NCBI RefSeq assembly: GCF_003985125.1
Contig: NZ_ML133583.1
Span: forward strand, 1-64,000
Reading direction: 5' to 3'
Length of the DNA: 64,000 nucleotides
Source: Rhizobium phaseoli
GTDB taxonomy: Bacteria > Pseudomonadota > Alphaproteobacteria > Rhizobiales > Rhizobiaceae
The stretch's first letter is position 1; each line of letters opens with the position of its first letter. The translations under genes were made by a program, and so were the position numbers. Below, one piece after another: positions 60,723 to 64,000 of this stretch. Below the pieces are notes generated by a model, which saw nothing but the letters and a program-made list of their open reading frames with translations, ran no database searches and was not told the origin of the DNA.

Positions 60723-61171
60723 TGACCGACATTCTCTTCTATCATCTGACCGAAACCAGGCTGGAAGACGCGCTTCCGCCGCTCATCGACAAAAGCGTCG
60801 AGCGCGGCTGGCGCGTCGCCGTCCAGACGCGTGAGCCGGCGCGGCGCGATGCTCTCGATGCGCATCTTTGGACGTACCGCGAAGACAGCTTCCTGCCGCA
60901 CGGCACCGACGAGGCCGATTTCGCCGAGAGCCAGCCGGTGCTTTTGACGGTGACGTCGGACAACGCAAATGCGGCGACGGTGCGTTTCATCGTCGACGGC
61001 GCCGAGCCGCCGCCGGCAGACCCTTACGAGCGCATCGTTTTCATGTTCGACGGTCACGATCAGGCGCAACTGGAAGCAGCGCGCGCGCAATGGAAGAGGC
61101 TGAAAGGCGAGGGGCATAATCTCACCTATTGGCAGCAGACGCCGGAAGGACGGTGGGAGAAGAAGGCCTGA
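60722..61171 (+). CDS. holC: DNA polymerase III chi subunit
   Basis: This 149-residue chi subunit links the clamp loader to SSB. MTDILFYHLTETRLEDALPP and ALDAHLWTYREDSFLPHG are characteristic. The start overlaps the pepA stop (TGATG), giving a pepA-holC pair that is conserved in proteobacteria. No other gene follows on this strand. Confidence 0.93.
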   Translation: MTDILFYHLTETRLEDALPPLIDKSVERGWRVAVQTREPARRDALDAHLWTYREDSFLPHGTDEADFAESQPVLLTVTSDNANAATVRFIVDGAEPPPADPYERIVFMFDGHDQAQLEAARAQWKRLKGEGHNLTYWQQTPEGRWEKKA

Positions 61172-61231
61172 GCAGACCCCCAGGAAGGATGGCCCTTGCC
61201 GTCGGGCTGACAGCAAGGACCGCCAAGTGGC

Positions 61232-62158
61232 TCAATCGTGGAAGGCTTCGACGAATTTCCGCTTGCCGAGCATGAAGGCGTCGGCGACATGCCGCAGCGG
61301 CGCCAGATCGACATCCGATTTGCCGGCCTTGATGATTTCGGCAAAGCGACGGTAGAGTGAGGGATATTCCTGCTCCGGTTCGGCGAAAGTCAGCGTGCCG
61401 TTGATCGAAAGCTTGGCGCCGCCTTCGGCAAGCACCATCTGGCCGGCCGCCGTTTCGGCGACAATGTCCCAGCTCTGCTTGCCGGTCTGGCGCCAGTCGA
61501 ATTCGGCGCGAACCGGCAGGCCGTCGGCATTGCGGAAATGAATGTCGGCGGCGATCGGCGCATCGCGGTTTTCAGGGAATTCGAGCACTGCCTCGGTGAT
61601 GAAGATCGGACGCGGCAGGATGTGGGTGACGATCGAAAGCGCATTGATGCCGGGATCGAAAACGCCGAGACCGCCGGCTTGCCAGATCCATTCCTGGTTC
61701 GGATGCCAGTGGCGGACATCCTCTTTCCAGATCACATGCACGCTTTTAATCGTCGTCGAAGCGAGAAACGCCTTGGCGGCTTCGACCGCCGGCGCATAAC
61801 GCGAATGCCAGCTGGCAAACAGCGACGCGCCCTGCTTTGCGGCAAGCGCCTCGAGGTCGGCCACTTCGCTCAGCGTCGCGCCGGGCGGCTTTTCCAGGAA
61901 GACGTGCTTGCCGGCGACGAGCGCTTTATAAGCGGCCTCGTAGCGGTATTGCGGCGGCATGCACAGCGAAACGGCGTCGATCGAAGGCTCGGCCTCGAGC
62001 ATCGCCTCGATCGTCGTATAGCTGTTGATGCCTTCGACCGTGCCATGGCGGCTGGCCGTGGCGACGAGCTTGAAATCGGCGTTCTTGGCGATGGAGGGGA
62101 GGTGCTGGTCGCGGACGATCTTGCCGACGCCGACGATGGCGAGATTGATAGGGGACAT
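61232..62158 (-). CDS. Gfo/Idh/MocA family dehydrogenase (galactose/arabinose-type)
   Basis: This 308-residue NAD(P)-dependent oxidoreductase has the N-terminal Rossmann fold (GVGKIVRDQH), the conserved EKPPGATL motif with its catalytic Lys, and the C-terminal alpha/beta domain. The VGVGKIVRDQHLPSI start and overall length resemble rhizobial D-galactose 1-dehydrogenase and related aldose 1-dehydrogenases; substrate remains an inference. Convergent with holC. Confidence 0.85.
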   Translation of the reverse strand: MSPINLAIVGVGKIVRDQHLPSIAKNADFKLVATASRHGTVEGINSYTTIEAMLEAEPSIDAVSLCMPPQYRYEAAYKALVAGKHVFLEKPPGATLSEVADLEALAAKQGASLFASWHSRYAPAVEAAKAFLASTTIKSVHVIWKEDVRHWHPNQEWIWQAGGLGVFDPGINALSIVTHILPRPIFITEAVLEFPENRDAPIAADIHFRNADGLPVRAEFDWRQTGKQSWDIVAETAAGQMVLAEGGAKLSINGTLTFAEPEQEYPSLYRRFAEIIKAGKSDVDLAPLRHVADAFMLGKRKFVEAFHD

Positions 62159-62276
62159 GGTGTTTCGCTCGAACCTGTGAAAAGTATGATTTATTGGGCT
62201 TCTTGTAGCAGAAAGAGGAGCGCCGACAAGCTCTCCCTTCCATTCTATTGCATCATCCTAACCCATGATGGCCCGT

Positions 62277-64000
62277 CTACCTCATGATAGTTTGGCGAAG
62301 GAAGCTGTAACCCAGCGCCGCGCGGGCGGCGCGCTCTTGCGAATTGCCGTCGCCGCCATGCCCGCCCAGGCCGAACTCATGGAAGAGCGGCTCGTGTCCT
62401 TCCTCCTCCAGCCGCGCGGCAAAACGGCGTGCATGCGAGGGATGCACTCGGTCGTCATTGGTGGAGCTTTCGATATAAATCGGCGGATAGGCGATCTCGC
62501 TCGCCGGCCTGACATTGTGAAGCGGTGAATAACCGAGCATGAAGTCCCGATCCACCGGGACCTCCGGATCGCCATATTCGTCCATCCAGGCCTGTCCTGC
62601 GCTGAACAGGTGGAAGCGTGTCATGTCGAGCACCGGCACCTGGCACCAGATCGCACCGAAATCGTGCGGATAGCGCGTCAGCATCACGCCGGTCAGCAGG
62701 CCGCCATTGCTGCCGCCCTGGCAGGCGATCCGCGCGGGCACGGTGTAGCCGCGGGCGACAAGATCGCGCGCGATGGCGACGAAATCGGCAAAGGCCCGGT
62801 CTCGCCCCTGCCGCTTGGCGCTGCGATACCAGTCGGGCCCGAATTCACCGCCGCCACGGATATAGGCCTGTACATAGGCGCCGCCTTGCTCAAGCCAGCG
62901 ACCGGTCACGCCGGAATAATTCGGCGACAGCGCGACGTCGAAGCCGCCATAGCCGTAGATCAGCACCGGCAGCGCGCCCTTGGTCCAGTGTCGCGGCAGG
63001 ACCAGCCGGTAGGCAACTCTGGTTCCGTCTTCGGAAATCGCCTCCAGCAGTTCGGATGACATGCCGGTGGCATCAAAATAGCTCGGCGCCGCGGCTGTGA
63101 AGACCGGCTCGGGCTGTCTGCTGCGATCGGAGAGTTCGAGGCGATAGCAGGTGGGCGGCTGCAGGAAACCCTGACCGACAATGTAGAGCGTGTCGTCGCC
63201 AAGATGCAGATCCGCATAGAGCGGCCTGAAATAAGCCGTCTGCATGTCCGGCGGCAAGACGATTTCTCGCTGTTCGGCATCGGGCTTCGTCAGGTCGAGC
63301 ACCATGAGACGCGGATGCAGCCGGTCGGAGACGATGAACACACACCATTCACGCATCAGCATCATCTGCGAGACGGACTGGCCCTCGCCAGGCTGAAACA
63401 GGATCCGCTGCGGCCCGAGCGGCATCGTTTCCGACCTGGGATCAAAGCGTTGCAGCACGAGGCTGCCGGTCGCGACGCGCTCGTCGGTCTTAGCCCGCCA
63501 AAGGCAATGATCGCGATTGAACTGAAAATCAGCCTCTTTGGGCAGGTCGATGCGCCGTTGCCTGCCGTCATCGGAAATCAGGTAAGCGCTGGCGACTCCG
63601 ATCTCGTGCGCGGCGACGAAGATGTCGATCAAGCCGGTATCCGCTGAGCTGCCCGATAGGGCAGGGTCGATAACGAGATCGAAGCCATAGACGTCCTCGT
63701 CGGCGGCTTCGAACAGGATGGCGGCATCTTCCGGCCGCCGGCCGCGTTTCAATCGCCGCCCGACGCGCGGCCATCCCGAACGGGTCGCCGAAAACCGGTC
63801 GATCGAACCGAAATAGCAAATCTCGTCGCGGCTTAGCCAATTGGCATGCGATCGTGCGGCCGGCGTGTCGAAGCCGCCCGTCACGATCTGCTTGCTCTCG
63901 GCGTCGAATTCGAGCAGGCGGACGAGGTCCGAGCCGCCGTCCGAAAGCGTGAGCAGCACGCGCGTCGGTTCCCAGGGGCAGGTGACGACGCCACGCCAGC
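62277..64000 (-). CDS. Prolyl oligopeptidase family protein (cut by right edge)
   Basis: At least 574 codons of a serine peptidase of the S9A type are visible, and the frame is open to 64000 without a stop, so the N-terminus is outside the window. An internal GTG at 63959 is not a plausible start. The catalytic Ser is in CQGGSNGGLLTG, the Asp in SSTNDDRVHPSHARR and the His in LGGHGGDGN, all in the C-terminal alpha/beta hydrolase domain. The N-terminal portion is the start of a beta-propeller. Cuts at proline in small peptides (family). Confidence 0.93.
   Translation of the reverse strand, partial: WRGVVTCPWEPTRVLLTLSDGGSDLVRLLEFDAESKQIVTGGFDTPAARSHANWLSRDEICYFGSIDRFSATRSGWPRVGRRLKRGRRPEDAAILFEAADEDVYGFDLVIDPALSGSSADTGLIDIFVAAHEIGVASAYLISDDGRQRRIDLPKEADFQFNRDHCLWRAKTDERVATGSLVLQRFDPRSETMPLGPQRILFQPGEGQSVSQMMLMREWCVFIVSDRLHPRLMVLDLTKPDAEQREIVLPPDMQTAYFRPLYADLHLGDDTLYIVGQGFLQPPTCYRLELSDRSRQPEPVFTAAAPSYFDATGMSSELLEAISEDGTRVAYRLVLPRHWTKGALPVLIYGYGGFDVALSPNYSGVTGRWLEQGGAYVQAYIRGGGEFGPDWYRSAKRQGRDRAFADFVAIARDLVARGYTVPARIACQGGSNGGLLTGVMLTRYPHDFGAIWCQVPVLDMTRFHLFSAGQAWMDEYGDPEVPVDRDFMLGYSPLHNVRPASEIAYPPIYIESSTNDDRVHPSHARRFAARLEEEGHEPLFHEFGLGGHGGDGNSQERAARAALGYSFLRQTIMR

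Noticed and set aside
1..64000. CRISPR array, rRNA or tRNA genes, phage or defence genes
   Set aside because: No regularly spaced repeats, no rRNA-like sequence and no tRNA-like cloverleaf were noticed on reading; a covariance-model scan would be needed to be certain for tRNA.

Overview
The window is a chromosomal segment of an alphaproteobacterium of the order Rhizobiales, almost certainly Rhizobium of the etli/leguminosarum group. The evidence is high GC with dense GC-rich codon use, the order rpsF-rpsR-DUF2232-rplI, the run fabD-fabG-acpP-fabF-mltG-yicC-gmk facing rsmA-pdxA-surA-lptD-lptG-lptF, and several palindromic intergenic repeats of the kind scattered through Rhizobium genomes. Species is an inference from remembered gene order, not from a search.

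Layout. 1-190: left edge cuts an IS481-like transposase. 431-4000: MOSC protein, HD hydrolase and a PAS-GGDEF-EAL protein, all on the minus strand. 4383-5636: a one-EF-hand protein and Cu/Zn superoxide dismutase (sodC) on the plus strand, separated by a 278-bp element bounded by perfect 35-bp inverted repeats. 5665-10829, minus strand: MscS channel, a coupled set (ygfZ, HD nucleotidase-like, tyrosine-phosphatase-like), three small exported or hypothetical proteins and a Nudix hydrolase whose last codons come from a palindrome. 10988-12459: a frameshifted ynfA homologue, an SRAP (YedK) protein and a 48-residue GTG-start gene. 12819-18610, minus strand: pssA-psd (phosphatidylethanolamine synthesis), an Atm1-type ABC exporter, and a LysM protein built from two mirrored repeats.

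18766-23376: a LOG-family gene, then an accessory-looking cluster (LysR regulator diverging from a metallo-beta-lactamase-fold hydrolase, an alpha/beta hydrolase and a Gate-domain permease). 23410-30390, minus strand: rarD, citramalate synthase, proline iminopeptidase preceded by three tandem, translationally coupled GFA-family paralogues, a second long inverted-repeat element, and cysS. 30678-36881: GH25 lysozyme, an SDR, purF, cvpA, radA and a LysE-type exporter. 36891-42477, minus strand: alr, dnaB and the ribosomal set rplI/DUF2232/rpsR/rpsF, then a Tas-like aldo/keto reductase. 44035-50545, plus strand: fatty-acid synthesis core, mltG, yicC, gmk. 50628-58215, minus strand: outer-membrane biogenesis operon lptF-lptG-lptD-surA-pdxA-rsmA. 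58315-64000: PAP2 phosphatase, pepA-holC, a Gfo/Idh/MocA dehydrogenase and a prolyl-oligopeptidase-family gene cut by the right edge.

Most of the window is housekeeping: envelope lipids and LPS transport, fatty-acid synthesis, translation and replication. I did not find a defence island, prophage, CRISPR array, rRNA or tRNA. The parts that deserve a second look are the 19433-23376 cluster, the GFA triplication, the mirrored LysM protein, the degenerate GGDEF domain beside an intact EAL domain, the frameshifted ynfA, the repeat elements that abut or enter genes, and an intrinsic terminator at 4151-4173 with no gene in front of it.
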